Assembly (NCBI RefSeq): GCF_003253995.1
Contig: NZ_QKZL01000001.1
Location: 248,001-312,000, forward strand
Length of the DNA stretch: 64,000 bases
Source of the DNA: Palleronia aestuarii
GTDB lineage: Bacteria > Pseudomonadota > Alphaproteobacteria > Rhodobacterales > Rhodobacteraceae
Reading direction: 5' to 3'
Part shown: positions 7,811 to 16,885 of the stretch, one piece after another
How positions within the stretch are numbered: position 1 is the stretch's first letter
Layout of the letters: every line of letters starts with the position of its first letter
The notes under the pieces: model-generated
The model's input: only the letters and a program-made list of their open reading frames with translations
Told to the model about the DNA's origin: nothing
Database searches by the model: none
Program-made: the position numbers and the translations under genes

Positions 7811-9114
7811 GCCGCCAGAACATGAGAGTGGTGGATCGCCCGACATCGATCCCGGCCGTAGGGCGATCCCGGCTTGCGGCTGAAACGAAACCCGCCGCTC
7901 CGAAGGCGATGGTGGGCGAGGGCGCTGCGTTCAGCGGATTTGGCGATCCGCACCTCATGGAGTTCATCCGCGGCGGCCTCGGGGCCATGACGGAGGCCGG
8001 GGTTTCGATCACGCCGAAGCTGGCGATGCGAAACACGACCGTGCTGCGGTGCGTGTCGCTGATCTCGTTCGCAATCGGCATGCTGCCGCTGCAGCTTCAC
8101 AGGCGGGAGGACAAGAGCAAGGCGACGGAGCATCCGCTTTACCGCGTCCTGCATCGTCGGCCCAACGCATGGCAAACCAGCTACGAGTTCCGGGCCTTCA
8201 TGCAGCAATCGGCCCTGGGCGCGGTTGGGGACGGACGAAAGGGAGACGCTTTTGCGCTGATCGTCCGGAGCGGCCGGAAGATCCTTCAGCTTGTGCCCCT
8301 CGATCCATCTACGGTCGAGGTTCGGCAGAGAAACGATTGGTCGCTCGAGTACGTCGTCACGCGGAAAGACCGCCAGAAGCAGACCTTCCCGCAGGCGGAC
8401 ATCTTTCACCTGCGCTTCGGATTGAGCGATGACGGGATCAGCGGGCTGTCCCTGGTAAAGCAGGCGGCGGAGGCGATCGCGCTCGCGATCCAGACGGAGA
8501 AAGCAGCGGCCCGTCTTTTTCGAAACGGCATGCTCGTAGGCGGGATGTTGAAACACCCGGCCGAGCTGACGCCCGAGTCCTACGCGCGACTTCAAGCCAG
8601 CATGGCAGATCGCGAAGGGGCGGAGAACGCGCACCGGACACTGATCCTCGAAGAGGGGATGACATTCGACACGGCCTCGGCCACCGGCCGCGACAGCCAG
8701 GCGATCGAGCAGCGCAAATTCCAGATCGAGGATATCGCGCGACCGTTCGGCGTGCCGCGGCCGCTCCTCAATGTCGACGACACGTCATGGGGGTCGGGCA
8801 TCGACGTCCTCGGCCAGTTCTTCGTGCGCTACGGGCTCAACCCGTGGTTCGAGGCCTGGCAGCAGGCGATCGAGCGCTCTCTCCTGACCGAGCCTGAGGC
8901 CGACGTCTACGAGGCAAAGTTTAACGCCGGGGGCCTGCTCCGCGGGTCGATGAAGGATCAGGCCGATTTCTTCGCCAAGGGCCTCGGCGCTGGCGGCCAT
9001 GCACCCTGGCTACATCCGGATGAGCCGCGCGACTGGATGGACCTGCCGCCGCGCACTGACCTGCCTGCAGCAATGGGGCAGACCAACAATGGGGATCGCA
9101 ATGAGCCTTCGTGA
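7807..9114 (+). CDS. Phage portal protein, HK97 family
   Basis: 435 residues. Signature regions include NTTVLRCVSLISFAIGMLPL near the N terminus, VLHRRPNAWQTSYEFRAFM, and the stem/crown region with FQIEDIARPFGVPRPLLN and WGSGIDVLGQFFVRYGLNPW, all typical of HK97-type portals. It forms the dodecameric ring at one capsid vertex that receives the terminase and later the connector. It starts inside the TerL stop (ATGA) and its own 3' end overlaps the protease gene. Confidence 0.94.
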   Translation: MSRQNMRVVDRPTSIPAVGRSRLAAETKPAAPKAMVGEGAAFSGFGDPHLMEFIRGGLGAMTEAGVSITPKLAMRNTTVLRCVSLISFAIGMLPLQLHRREDKSKATEHPLYRVLHRRPNAWQTSYEFRAFMQQSALGAVGDGRKGDAFALIVRSGRKILQLVPLDPSTVEVRQRNDWSLEYVVTRKDRQKQTFPQADIFHLRFGLSDDGISGLSLVKQAAEAIALAIQTEKAAARLFRNGMLVGGMLKHPAELTPESYARLQASMADREGAENAHRTLILEEGMTFDTASATGRDSQAIEQRKFQIEDIARPFGVPRPLLNVDDTSWGSGIDVLGQFFVRYGLNPWFEAWQQAIERSLLTEPEADVYEAKFNAGGLLRGSMKDQADFFAKGLGAGGHAPWLHPDEPRDWMDLPPRTDLPAAMGQTNNGDRNEPS

Positions 9115-9946
9115 CCTTCCGGAAATCCGCGCCGAGCGGCTGCCCACCGTCTGCGCCTTCGAGCCCGACGCGGACGCGGTCGAGCGGTGGAACGCCGCCA
9201 TCAAGGCCGAGGCCGATGACGATCAGTCGATCTCGATCCTCGAGGTGATCGGCGAGGACTTCTGGACCGGTGGCGGCGTGACGTCGAAGCGGATTTCCGC
9301 GGCACTGCGCGCGATCGGCGACCGCGACGTCATCGTGAACTTGAACAGCCCGGGCGGCGATTTCTTCGAGGGCGTCGCCATCTACAACGCCCTGCGCGCG
9401 CACCCCCGGAAGGTGACGGTGCGGATCCTCGGGCTTGCCGCCTCGGCGGCATCGGTGATCGCGATGGCGGGCGACGACATCCAGATCGGGAAGGCCGGGT
9501 TCCTGATGGTGCACAACGCGTGGGTCGTGGCCATTGGCAACCGGCACGACCTCGCGGAAGCCGCGGCTACGATGGAGCCGTTCGATGACGCCATGGCGAC
9601 CGTCTATTCGGACCGGGCCGGTGCCACGAAAGTGCAGGCTGCCGAATGGATGGACAACGAGACGTGGTTCAACGGGGAGCAAGCCGTCGCGGCCGGCCTC
9701 GCCGACGGATACCTGCCGGCCGACGCCGTGCACGAAGACAAGACGAAGGCGGAAAGCCTCCGCGGCGTGAATGCCACGCGCCGCGTTGATGCGCAGCTCG
9801 CCAAGACCGGAATGCCGAGGTCGGAACGCCGTGCGCTTCTGGCCGAAGCGAAAGGGGGCATGCGCGACGCTGTCCCGACCGTCACGCACGACGCTGACGA
9901 AATCGCAGCCCTGATCCAAGGGCTTCGTTCCACCATCGCATCCTGA
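9101..9946 (+). CDS. Head maturation protease, ClpP-like (S14 family)
   Basis: I chose the second of two close ATGs (MSLRDLPEIRAERL), with GGGGAT just upstream; the result is 281 residues. The ClpP fold is clear: NLNSPGGDFFEGVAIYNAL, then catalytic Ser in ILGLAASAASVIAM (about residue 112), catalytic His in FLMVHNAW (about 136) and a likely Asp in WMDNETWFNGEQAVAAGLAD (about 183). The enzyme cleaves the capsid scaffold domain during HK97-like head maturation. It lies between portal and capsid genes as usual. The C-terminal 70 residues are charged and probably bind the procapsid. Confidence 0.93.
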   Translation: MSLRDLPEIRAERLPTVCAFEPDADAVERWNAAIKAEADDDQSISILEVIGEDFWTGGGVTSKRISAALRAIGDRDVIVNLNSPGGDFFEGVAIYNALRAHPRKVTVRILGLAASAASVIAMAGDDIQIGKAGFLMVHNAWVVAIGNRHDLAEAAATMEPFDDAMATVYSDRAGATKVQAAEWMDNETWFNGEQAVAAGLADGYLPADAVHEDKTKAESLRGVNATRRVDAQLAKTGMPRSERRALLAEAKGGMRDAVPTVTHDADEIAALIQGLRSTIAS

Positions 9947-9957
9947 AAGGAAAGAGG

Positions 9958-11196
9958 ATGAATGTTCCGATGACCCCCGCGCGTGCGCGCGGGATCGTCG
10001 CCGTGCGCGCGGAAGCCCCCGGCGACATCAAGGCCCTTCTAGGCGACCTGCAAAAGGACTGGGATGCCTTCAAGGCCGCCGCGGCCGAGAAGGACAAGGA
10101 GCAGGCCGCGAAGTTCGACGATGTCGTCACCACCGAGAAGTTCAACCGCATCAATTCGAGCGTGTCGGACCTGCAGGCAGCCGTCGATCAGGCGAACGCC
10201 AAGCTCGCCGCCATGTCGATCAATGGCGGGTCGTCCGCTGGTCCGCGCGATCCGGAATACACCGCCGCGTTCCGATCGCACTTCCGGAAAGGTGACATCG
10301 AGGCGAGCCTGCACAAGGGATCCGATCCGGAGGGTGGCTATCTCGCGCCGGTCGAGTGGGACCGGACGATCACCGACAAGCTCGTCGAGATTTCGCCAAT
10401 GAGGCAGATCGCGCGCGTCCAGACCATTTCCGGGAACGGTTTTAGAAAGCTGGTCAATCAGAAGGGCACCGGATCGGGCTGGGTCGGCGAGACCGCGCCG
10501 CGTCCCGAAACGGCGACCCCGACCTTCGGCTCGATGACCTACGATACTGGCGAGCTCTACGCGAATCCGGCAACGACTCAGCAGATCCTCGACGACGCCG
10601 AAGTCAATCTCGAGCAGTGGCTGAGCGACGAGGTCGAGCAGGAGTTCAGTTACCAGGAGGGCATTGCTTTCGTCTCCGGAAACGGCGTCAACAAGCCTGC
10701 CGGCTTGCTGAGCTACGTCACCGGCGGCGCAAACGCGGGCGTCCACCCCTACGGCCCGATCCCAACCGGTGTGACGGCCGCGGCGGCGGATACAGTCACG
10801 GGTGACGAGCTGATCGACCTCACGGGCTCGATCCCCACCATTTACCAGGCCGACGCGCGCTTCGTTATGAATCGCGCCTCGATCTTCCGTATCCGTAAGA
10901 TGAAGGACGGGCAGGGAAACTTCCTGTGGCAGCCGTCTTTTCAGATCGGCCAGCCGCAGACCGTGCTGGGTTATCCGATCACGGAGATGGCAGCGATGCC
11001 GGGCATGGTTGCGGGCGCGTTCCCGATCGCGTTCGGCAATTTCCAGCGCGGCTACATCGTGATCGACCGGACCGGCGTCCGGGTCATGCGCGACCCGTAC
11101 ACCAACAAGCCCTACGTGCACTTTTACACGACCAAGCGCGTCGGTGGCGGGCTGCTCGACCCGCAGGTGCTGCGCGTCCTGAAGATGGCTGGCTAA
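9958..11196 (+). CDS. Major capsid protein, HK97 fold
   Basis: 412 residues with AAAGGAAAGAGG upstream of the ATG. Residues about 20-90 form a charged helical delta (scaffold) domain (DIKALLGDLQKDWDAFK onward). The mature part follows from about residue 110: RKGDIEASLHKGSDPEGGYLAP, then the typical IARVQTISGNGFRKLVN and WVGETAPRPETATPTFG motifs, and a C-terminal GYIVIDRTGVRVMRDPYT / RVGGGLLDPQVLRVLKM. These place it in the HK97 gp5-like family. The protease encoded just upstream would remove the N-terminal domain. Confidence 0.96.
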   Translation: MNVPMTPARARGIVAVRAEAPGDIKALLGDLQKDWDAFKAAAAEKDKEQAAKFDDVVTTEKFNRINSSVSDLQAAVDQANAKLAAMSINGGSSAGPRDPEYTAAFRSHFRKGDIEASLHKGSDPEGGYLAPVEWDRTITDKLVEISPMRQIARVQTISGNGFRKLVNQKGTGSGWVGETAPRPETATPTFGSMTYDTGELYANPATTQQILDDAEVNLEQWLSDEVEQEFSYQEGIAFVSGNGVNKPAGLLSYVTGGANAGVHPYGPIPTGVTAAAADTVTGDELIDLTGSIPTIYQADARFVMNRASIFRIRKMKDGQGNFLWQPSFQIGQPQTVLGYPITEMAAMPGMVAGAFPIAFGNFQRGYIVIDRTGVRVMRDPYTNKPYVHFYTTKRVGGGLLDPQVLRVLKMAG

Positions 11197-11260
11197 TCGC
11201 CGGAACATCGTGGCGCCGGCCCGTCCGGCGTCACCTTCACGTCAATGAATGGAGGCTGAC

Positions 11261-11560
11261 ATGGCCAGCAAGACGAACAGCGAAGCGGAAAGCAAGGCGG
11301 CCGCGGGCGCCGCGGGCAAGGCGGAAGACAAAACCGTCTCCGGCGCCACCACCCTGTCGGACGTCAACACCGATGCCACGACGATCACGGGCCCCTCCGT
11401 CGAGGATGCCCGCGCGGGGACAACAAAGCTGCAGAACCGGATCGACCAGAACGTGCCATCGGGTTCGATGGTCCAGTTCGATCCCGCCCGTATGGGCCTC
11501 GATCCGACGCCCTACGGAAGCGCCGCCGCGCCGTCCAAGACGGACGAAGGCGACGAATGA
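11261..11560 (+). CDS. Small hypothetical phage head protein
   Basis: I chose the ATG with GGAGG 6 bases upstream, giving 99 residues; an ATG 12 bases earlier lies inside this site. The N-terminal third is low-complexity (Ala, Lys, Glu, Ser) and the remainder is rich in Thr, Asp and Gly with no hydrophobic core, so much of it may be disordered. Its place directly after the capsid gene suggests a decoration or head-completion role, but this is inference. Its stop overlaps the next start (ATGATG). Confidence 0.7.
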   Translation: MASKTNSEAESKAAAGAAGKAEDKTVSGATTLSDVNTDATTITGPSVEDARAGTTKLQNRIDQNVPSGSMVQFDPARMGLDPTPYGSAAAPSKTDEGDE

Positions 11561-12132
11561 TGCTGAGGCCGGTCCGGGTGACGTCGCCTACCGCCGATCC
11601 GGTATTGGTCGACGACGTCAAGGCGTTCGCCCGGATCGACCACGATGACGATCAGAAGCTCATCACGGCCGCGCTTCTGACCGCTGTTGCCTATCTCGAC
11701 GGATATGACGGCATTCTAGGCCGTTGCATGGTCGAACAGACTTGGCGGCAAGCCTACCGCTGCTGGCGCTTCCGCATGAAGCTCCCGCTCCCGGACGTGA
11801 CGTCTGCGACCGTGTCTTTCCGACGGCCCGATGGTTCGGAGGCCGTGCTCGAGGACGGGTTCCACATCGAGAACGACATGCTCGGCTCGTGGGTCGTCTT
11901 CGACGGGCTTCGCCCGCTCCCGGCGCTCCTACAATCCGAGGCTGCCGTGACGATCGATTTCGTCGCCGGATACGGTCGGCCGGGGGACGTTCCGGAAACC
12001 CTGAAGACGGCGATAAAGATGCTGGCTCTTCATTGGTACGACCATCCGGAGGCGGTCACGAAGAACGACCTTTCGCTCGTGCCGCTCGGCGTTCGCGCGC
12101 TCATCGCGCGGCACAGATGGATACCGCTTTGA
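11557..12132 (+). CDS. Head-tail connector protein (gp6-like)
   Basis: 191 residues. The N-terminal half, VDDVKAFARIDHDDDQKLITAALLTAVAYLDGYDG, is the classic start of the HK97 gp6/SPP1 gp15-like connector family (first helices of the ring protein). A beta-rich insert follows (PLPDVTSATVSFRRPDGSEA), then a C-terminal helix with LKTAIKMLALHWYDHPEAV and the usual PLGVRALIARHRW ending. It is expected to form a ring under the portal. The 3' end overlaps the next gene by 16 bases. Confidence 0.88.
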   Translation: MMLRPVRVTSPTADPVLVDDVKAFARIDHDDDQKLITAALLTAVAYLDGYDGILGRCMVEQTWRQAYRCWRFRMKLPLPDVTSATVSFRRPDGSEAVLEDGFHIENDMLGSWVVFDGLRPLPALLQSEAAVTIDFVAGYGRPGDVPETLKTAIKMLALHWYDHPEAVTKNDLSLVPLGVRALIARHRWIPL

Positions 12133-12464
12133 CGACCGGGCGCCTCAACGAGCGCGTGGCCTTCGATATCGAAGATCAGACCGATGACGGCTACGGGGGG
12201 AAGAACAGATCGTGGCAAGAAACCTTTCAGGCCGCGGCGGAGATCATCTACGAGCGTGGCGGCGAGGCGACAATCGCAGGGGGGCTGACTGGCACCGCCT
12301 CGTGGAAGGTACGGATCAGGGCGCATGCGGCCTCGCGCGCCGTCACGACCGATCACCGGATGCGTGACGTGCGAAGGGGGCTCGCGTTCAACATCCGCGA
12401 GGTCGATGCGCTGAGCGACCGCCTCTACGTCTGGCTCAAGGTCGATAGCGGCGTGGCGATCTGA
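12117..12464 (+). CDS. Head-tail adaptor (head closure) protein
   Basis: 115 residues from an ATG inside the end of the connector gene. The N terminus TGRLNERVAFDIEDQTDDGYGG, followed by a Trp-containing segment (RSWQETFQAAAEI) and a C terminus with RRGLAFNIREVDALSDRLYVWLKVDSG, matches the SPP1 gp16/HK97 gp7-like head closure family (small beta-barrel stopper). It would seal the connector and provide the docking surface for the tail. Confidence 0.85.
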   Translation: MDTALTTGRLNERVAFDIEDQTDDGYGGKNRSWQETFQAAAEIIYERGGEATIAGGLTGTASWKVRIRAHAASRAVTTDHRMRDVRRGLAFNIREVDALSDRLYVWLKVDSGVAI

Positions 12465-12865
12465 TGGCCACGCCGTCCGAAGACCTTCAGAAGGTCGTCT
12501 TCGAAGCATTGATCGCCGATCCATCCGTCTCGGCAATCGTGGGGGACCGCATCGTCGACGGACGGCCGGACGCGTATCCGTGCTGTACCTTCGGGCCGCG
12601 CGATACCGTCTTCGAAGATGCGGAATGCATCATCGGCCGGACGGAGACGCTGCAGATCGATTGCTGGGTGGTCGACGGCGGCCGCACCCGTGGCGCCGCG
12701 GCGCTGGCGGACGCGGTGAAGGCCGCGCTGCATCGCCAGGATTTCGCGCTCGACACTCACGCGCTCGTCTCCCTGCGCGTCACGGCGCAACGAGCTTTCC
12801 TCGACGCGGACGGTCTGACCGGCCACGGGGTAGTGACGATCGAGGCGGATATCGAGGAGCTCTGA
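12464..12865 (+). CDS. Tail completion protein, DUF3168 family
   Basis: 133 residues. The pattern EDLQKVVFEALIADPSVSAIVGDRIVDGRP at the start, PCCTFGPRDTV in the middle and the charged ALADAVKAALH helix are characteristic of DUF3168 (SPP1 gp17/lambda gpU-like) proteins that cap the tail tube at the head interface. Its start and stop codons each share one base with a neighbour, so the cluster is translationally coupled. Confidence 0.87.
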   Translation: MATPSEDLQKVVFEALIADPSVSAIVGDRIVDGRPDAYPCCTFGPRDTVFEDAECIIGRTETLQIDCWVVDGGRTRGAAALADAVKAALHRQDFALDTHALVSLRVTAQRAFLDADGLTGHGVVTIEADIEEL

Positions 12866-13287
12866 TGGTCCAGGGATTGGCTCAATTTAATGCGCGGTGG
12901 TCGGCGATCCCGAAGAAGGTGCGGCAAGCCGCCCGCGAGACGCTCGAGCAGAACGCCGACGAGATAGTAACAGCGATGCGGCGCTCCGCCCCGGTAGGCG
13001 AGACCGGCAATCTGCTCATCTCGATCGACTGGACGTGGGGCGATCCACCCAAGGGAAGCATGATGATCGGCACGGTCGGAGGCAGCGCCAAGTCGCAGCT
13101 GCGGATCACGATCTTTGCGGGCGGCAAGATGCCCGGCGGCGGCGACGCGTTCTACGCGCGCTTCCAGGAGTTCGGGACGAAGAACATGACGGCCAATCCG
13201 TTCTTCTTCCCGGTCTGGCGGGCCAAGCGCAAGCGCGTCCGTTCCCGCCTGACGCGCAATATCAACAAGGCCATCCGGCAATCCTAA
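12865..13287 (+). CDS. HK97 gp10-like minor head-tail protein
   Basis: 140 residues. It begins with a helical region (NARWSAIPKKVRQAARETLEQNADEIVTAMRRSAPVGE) and contains RFQEFGTKNMTANPFFFPVWR, the EFGT...PFxxP element that marks the HK97 gp10 family. These proteins sit between head completion and tail tube genes and are thought to act at the neck. The end is very basic (KRKRVRSRLTRNINKAIRQS). Confidence 0.88.
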   Translation: MVQGLAQFNARWSAIPKKVRQAARETLEQNADEIVTAMRRSAPVGETGNLLISIDWTWGDPPKGSMMIGTVGGSAKSQLRITIFAGGKMPGGGDAFYARFQEFGTKNMTANPFFFPVWRAKRKRVRSRLTRNINKAIRQS

Positions 13288-13309
13288 GAAACCACCCGAG
13301 GAACAGGTC

Positions 13310-13480
13310 ATGAAGATCATCATGAAGAAAGACGACTATCACCGCATCAGCTCGGCTCTCAGCCAGTCTTTCAAGGCCGGTGAGGAGTACGACCTGCCGC
13401 AAGGCACCGCGAATGCGCTGATCGAGCGCGGTTCCGCTGCGGCTGCCAGCAAGAACACCTCCAGCGAGAAGGACGCCTGA
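13310..13480 (+). CDS. Small hypothetical protein between neck and tail tube genes
   Basis: A 56-residue reading frame (MKIIMKKDDYHRISSALSQS) with GGAACAGG upstream of its ATG. It fills nearly all of the space between the gp10-like gene and the tail tube gene, which begins 2 bases after its stop. Codon use looks coding, and the sequence has a mixed alpha/beta start and a disordered Ala/Ser-rich tail. A small protein with a similar layout occurs at this position in many HK97-like tail clusters, but I cannot name the family. Confidence 0.6.
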   Translation: MKIIMKKDDYHRISSALSQSFKAGEEYDLPQGTANALIERGSAAAASKNTSSEKDA

Positions 13481-13482
13481 TC

Positions 13483-13926
13483 ATGGCCACGGGCAAACAG
13501 ACGGAGCGGCTCATCATCCAGTTGGGCGACGGAGGGTCTCCCGAGACCTTCGCCCATACCTGCGGCGCGAACACGTTCGGCATCACGCTGACCAACAATC
13601 TGGGCGAGAACACCGTCCTTGATTGCGACGATCCGCTCGACGTGCCGGCCGTCATCATCCGTCATCTCGAAAGCCAGGACACGGCGGCGACGATCGCCGG
13701 CATGGTCATGACCGAAGCGTGGCCAACCTGGCGCGAATGGGCGGACCTCGGCACCGAGAAGAACATCAAGATGATCATGGACGAGAGCTTGGCCAACAAT
13801 GGCGGCTTCTGGACCCTGCCTGCGTACCTCGCGAGCATCGAGTTCTCGAAGGAGACGAGCGGGAAGGTGACGTTCAGCGCGACCCTGTCGGGCGCCGGAC
13901 AGCGCGTCTGGACCGACGCCACCTGA
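13483..13926 (+). CDS. Major tail tube protein
   Basis: 147 residues. The beta-rich sequence with FGITLTNNLGENTVLDCDDPLD near the N terminus and a C-terminal SIEFSKETSGKVTFSATLSGAGQRVW is typical of long-tailed siphovirus tube subunits of the GTA/HK97-like type. It would stack as hexameric rings around the tape measure. It is followed directly by the assembly chaperone and tape measure genes, the standard order. Confidence 0.85.
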   Translation: MATGKQTERLIIQLGDGGSPETFAHTCGANTFGITLTNNLGENTVLDCDDPLDVPAVIIRHLESQDTAATIAGMVMTEAWPTWREWADLGTEKNIKMIMDESLANNGGFWTLPAYLASIEFSKETSGKVTFSATLSGAGQRVWTDAT

Positions 13927-14462
13927 TGGCTGACCTGATCGCGGAATGGGCCGGGAAGGATCGTCTTTTCCGGCTCACCTTCGGCGGCGTCCTCGATCTC
14001 GAGGAAGCATGCGGCAAAGATGCGATCGGCGCGATCTTCCTGCGCGTCACCACGGGCACCTTCCGCGTGACGGACGTCTACCAGGTCATCCGCATGGCGC
14101 TGATCGGCGGCGGCGAAAACCGGGTAGAGGCGAAACGTCTCATGGAGACGCATTTCGACGCCTATCCCTACACCGACAATGCGGCACTGGCGGGCGAGAT
14201 CCTGATGGCCCTGATGACGGGTATCGAGGATGTCGCGAAGACCGACAGCGCCGAGGTGCCGGAGCCGTGGAAGTTCTCGGAGGCGTCGCAGATTTGCCGG
14301 ACGTTCCACATGTCGCCGCAGGACCTGCGCGATCTGTCCTACGCGGATTTCGTCAACATGATCGCCGGTTTCAACGCGGCCTCGCCACAGAAGGCGGAGC
14401 CGCCCACGGAGGAGGAGTTCGATGAAATCCTCGCCAAGTATGAGCCCGGGGCGCTGAAATGA
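13926..14462 (+). CDS. Tail assembly chaperone, GTA gp10-like
   Basis: 178 residues from an ATG overlapping the tube stop by one base. The start, EWAGKDRLFRLTFGGVLDLEEACGKDAIGAIFLRV, with VTDVYQVIRMALIGGG, is the pattern of the GTA gp10 family (the lambda gpG-like position). The C-terminal 60 residues (SQICRTFHMSPQDLRDLSYADFVNMIAGFN) resemble the region supplied by a second chaperone ORF in other phages, here fused in one frame. I see no separate frameshifted ORF. The tape measure start overlaps its stop by 4 bases. Confidence 0.8.
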   Translation: MADLIAEWAGKDRLFRLTFGGVLDLEEACGKDAIGAIFLRVTTGTFRVTDVYQVIRMALIGGGENRVEAKRLMETHFDAYPYTDNAALAGEILMALMTGIEDVAKTDSAEVPEPWKFSEASQICRTFHMSPQDLRDLSYADFVNMIAGFNAASPQKAEPPTEEEFDEILAKYEPGALK

Positions 14463-16885
14463 GCGAGCTCGACACCGCCCTCATTCTCCGCATGGAGGCG
14501 TCGCTCGCCAAGTTCGAGAACCAGATGGCCCGGGCGCGCAAGGCAGGCTCCGACTCTGCGACGCGCATCGAAAAGCAGTTCGCGAACAGCAACCGCAAGA
14601 TGGCCCAAAGCGCGGAGAGCAGCGCCCGCGTCATCGGGGCGGAGATGGAGCGGCTGAAGGTCAAGTACGATCCAGCCTATGCGGCGAGCAAGCGGTACCA
14701 GCAGGCCCTCGATGAGCTGAACCAGGCGCAGCGCCTGGGCGCCATCGAGACGAAGCAGTACGAGGCCGCGCTGAAAGCTCTCGACGCGGAGCACGGCCGC
14801 GTGGCGAGCAGCGCCACCCGCGCGGCGGCGGCGAACACGAAGGTGGCGACCAGTACGCGCGGCATGAGCGGCGGCATTCAGAACGTCTCGTTCCAGCTGC
14901 AGGATTTCGCGGTTCAGGTCGGGGCCGGCACGGCCGCGTCCGTCGCGCTTGGCCAGCAGCTGCCGCAGCTCCTCGGCGGGTTCGGGGTCCTGGGCGCCGT
15001 GCTCGGTGCCGTGGTCGCCATCGGCATTCCGCTCGCCGCTTCTTTCTTCAGAAGCGGTGTCGAGGCCGAGGACCTCGCCGATAGGGCCGACACGCTCCGG
15101 AAGGCCGTGGGTGATTACCAAGCTGCGGCCGAGGGCGCTCTGATCCCGACGGACGAGCTCGCGAAGAAGTACGGGACGGCCACCGCCGCCGCGCGGGAGT
15201 TCATCGACGCGCTAAAGGAGATCACCCGCGTCGACGCGCTCGACGCGCTGCAGAAATCGGCGGATGCGATCGCCAGCAGCTTCGGCAATCTCGGGTCCTC
15301 GAGCGCCGATGAGCTTAGGGAATACGGCAGGCTGATCGAAGAGTATGCCGGAAGAACGCGCGACCGGTCGAGCAACCCCGACCCCGAAATGGCCCGGCGC
15401 GTCATGGAGATCATGCAGGCGAACGAGGCGCTCGGAGAGCTGAGCACCAAGCTTGATCTCACCTATGGTCAGGCCGGTACGGTGGCCGGGGCCCTGGCGG
15501 AGCTCGCGAGCGCAGAAGGGCCGCAGGAAGCCGTCGATGCGGCACAGAACCTCCTCGACATTCTCGAGACGACGATAGGCCCCTACGAGGCCATGAACGG
15601 GGAAGCAAAGGCCCTCTACAACGAGATCAGGAATGCCGGCGATCAGGCTTCGCAGCTTCTCGGCACGAGCGAGGGTATCGCCCCGGCCATCGGTGGCGCC
15701 GTCAGCGAAGCCGGGCGTCTGGCGGACGAGCTGGGCCGGGCGGTGCAGAACGCGATCAATCTCTCGGCGCAGGGCTTGTCCGACGTGAAGCGCGCCAAGA
15801 TCGAGTACGAGTTCCGGGACGATCCGGTCCGGCGGGCCGGGGCACTCGCGAAAGCCCGCGCAGAAGAGGAGATCGTGATCCCGGAGGGGGCAGGCGGGAC
15901 GATCACCAACGAGCTGATGGATCAGCGCCGGGCCTACGTGAATGCCGCGGAGGAAGCAGAGCGTTATCGCCAGAAGGTGATCGCCTGGCGGGAGGCCGAG
16001 GCGGAAGCCGCATCTGCAGCCGCCAAATCGTCGTCGAGTGGGCGCAAGGCTGCGACCAAAGCCGCAAATAAGGCGCAGAGAGACGAGGAAAGAGCGGAGA
16101 AGGACGAGGAGAAGTTCTTCGACGCGTCCGATGCCGAGCTCGCGTCCGCGGAGCGGCGCATCACGCTGATCGGGAAGACGCAGTCCGAGATCGCGGAGCT
16201 TGAGGCGAGGTACAACCTTCTCGACGAGGCGAAGAAGCGAGGCTTGGACCTCGACGCCCGGTATGGCGGCAGCTCGGAAACGCTCGCGCAGGAGATCGAC
16301 CGTCAGTCGCAGGCGATCGGAGAGCTCGCCGAAATTTACGAGCAGGCTTCGACCAAAGCGGACTTCTTCGCCAAGATGCAGGCGGACGTCCAGTCCGGCA
16401 TACTGGATACCATTCTCGAGGGTGAAAGTCTGAAGGGCGTTCTCGGCGGCGTTGCCAAGGCGTTCGCTCGGGCTGCCGTGGAAGCGGCGCTCTTCAGCAG
16501 CGGCCCGTTCGGAAGCGGGAATGCTGGCGGCGGTCTTCTGGGCGGGCTCTTCAAGGCCATGATGCCGGCGCGGGCGGCCGGAGGACCGGTGCGAGCGGGG
16601 AGCGCCTACAAGGTCGGCGAGCATGGTCCGGAGCCGTTCCTGCCGGCCGTGAACGGCCGCATCCTCAGCACGGCGCAGGCGCAGGCGGCTCTGCGGGGGA
16701 ACGACGAGAGGCCAAACTTGAACGTCTCTTTTGCGCCCGTGATCAACGCTCCTGGCGCCGATCAGGGCGCCGCGCAGCGCATTGAAAGACATCTCGCTCA
16801 GATGGAGCGAAACCTTCCTGACGTGATCATGCAGACGCTCCGCAACGGCGGTAATCGTGGCGCAATCCGCAAGGTCGTCCGCTGA
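14459..16885 (+). CDS. Tail tape measure protein
   Basis: 808 residues. The N-terminal coiled-coil part (LILRMEASLAKFENQMARARKAGS onward) is followed by a hydrophobic segment near residues 165-195 (LLGGFGVLGAVLGAVVAIGIPLAASFF), a long charged coiled-coil middle, and a C-terminal GG(P)VRAGSAYKVGEHGPEPFLP element that is almost diagnostic of lambda-type tape measures. Length sets the tail length; by the usual rule this would be a moderately short siphovirus tail. The hydrophobic part may help DNA cross the inner membrane. Confidence 0.93.
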   Translation: MSELDTALILRMEASLAKFENQMARARKAGSDSATRIEKQFANSNRKMAQSAESSARVIGAEMERLKVKYDPAYAASKRYQQALDELNQAQRLGAIETKQYEAALKALDAEHGRVASSATRAAAANTKVATSTRGMSGGIQNVSFQLQDFAVQVGAGTAASVALGQQLPQLLGGFGVLGAVLGAVVAIGIPLAASFFRSGVEAEDLADRADTLRKAVGDYQAAAEGALIPTDELAKKYGTATAAAREFIDALKEITRVDALDALQKSADAIASSFGNLGSSSADELREYGRLIEEYAGRTRDRSSNPDPEMARRVMEIMQANEALGELSTKLDLTYGQAGTVAGALAELASAEGPQEAVDAAQNLLDILETTIGPYEAMNGEAKALYNEIRNAGDQASQLLGTSEGIAPAIGGAVSEAGRLADELGRAVQNAINLSAQGLSDVKRAKIEYEFRDDPVRRAGALAKARAEEEIVIPEGAGGTITNELMDQRRAYVNAAEEAERYRQKVIAWREAEAEAASAAAKSSSSGRKAATKAANKAQRDEERAEKDEEKFFDASDAELASAERRITLIGKTQSEIAELEARYNLLDEAKKRGLDLDARYGGSSETLAQEIDRQSQAIGELAEIYEQASTKADFFAKMQADVQSGILDTILEGESLKGVLGGVAKAFARAAVEAALFSSGPFGSGNAGGGLLGGLFKAMMPARAAGGPVRAGSAYKVGEHGPEPFLPAVNGRILSTAQAQAALRGNDERPNLNVSFAPVINAPGADQGAAQRIERHLAQMERNLPDVIMQTLRNGGNRGAIRKVVR

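Noticed and set aside
15212-16792. Long minus-strand open frame opposite the tape measure gene
   Set aside because: Shadow of a high-GC gene; composition is Arg/Leu-rich and no family motif appears, while the plus-strand product is a clear tape measure.
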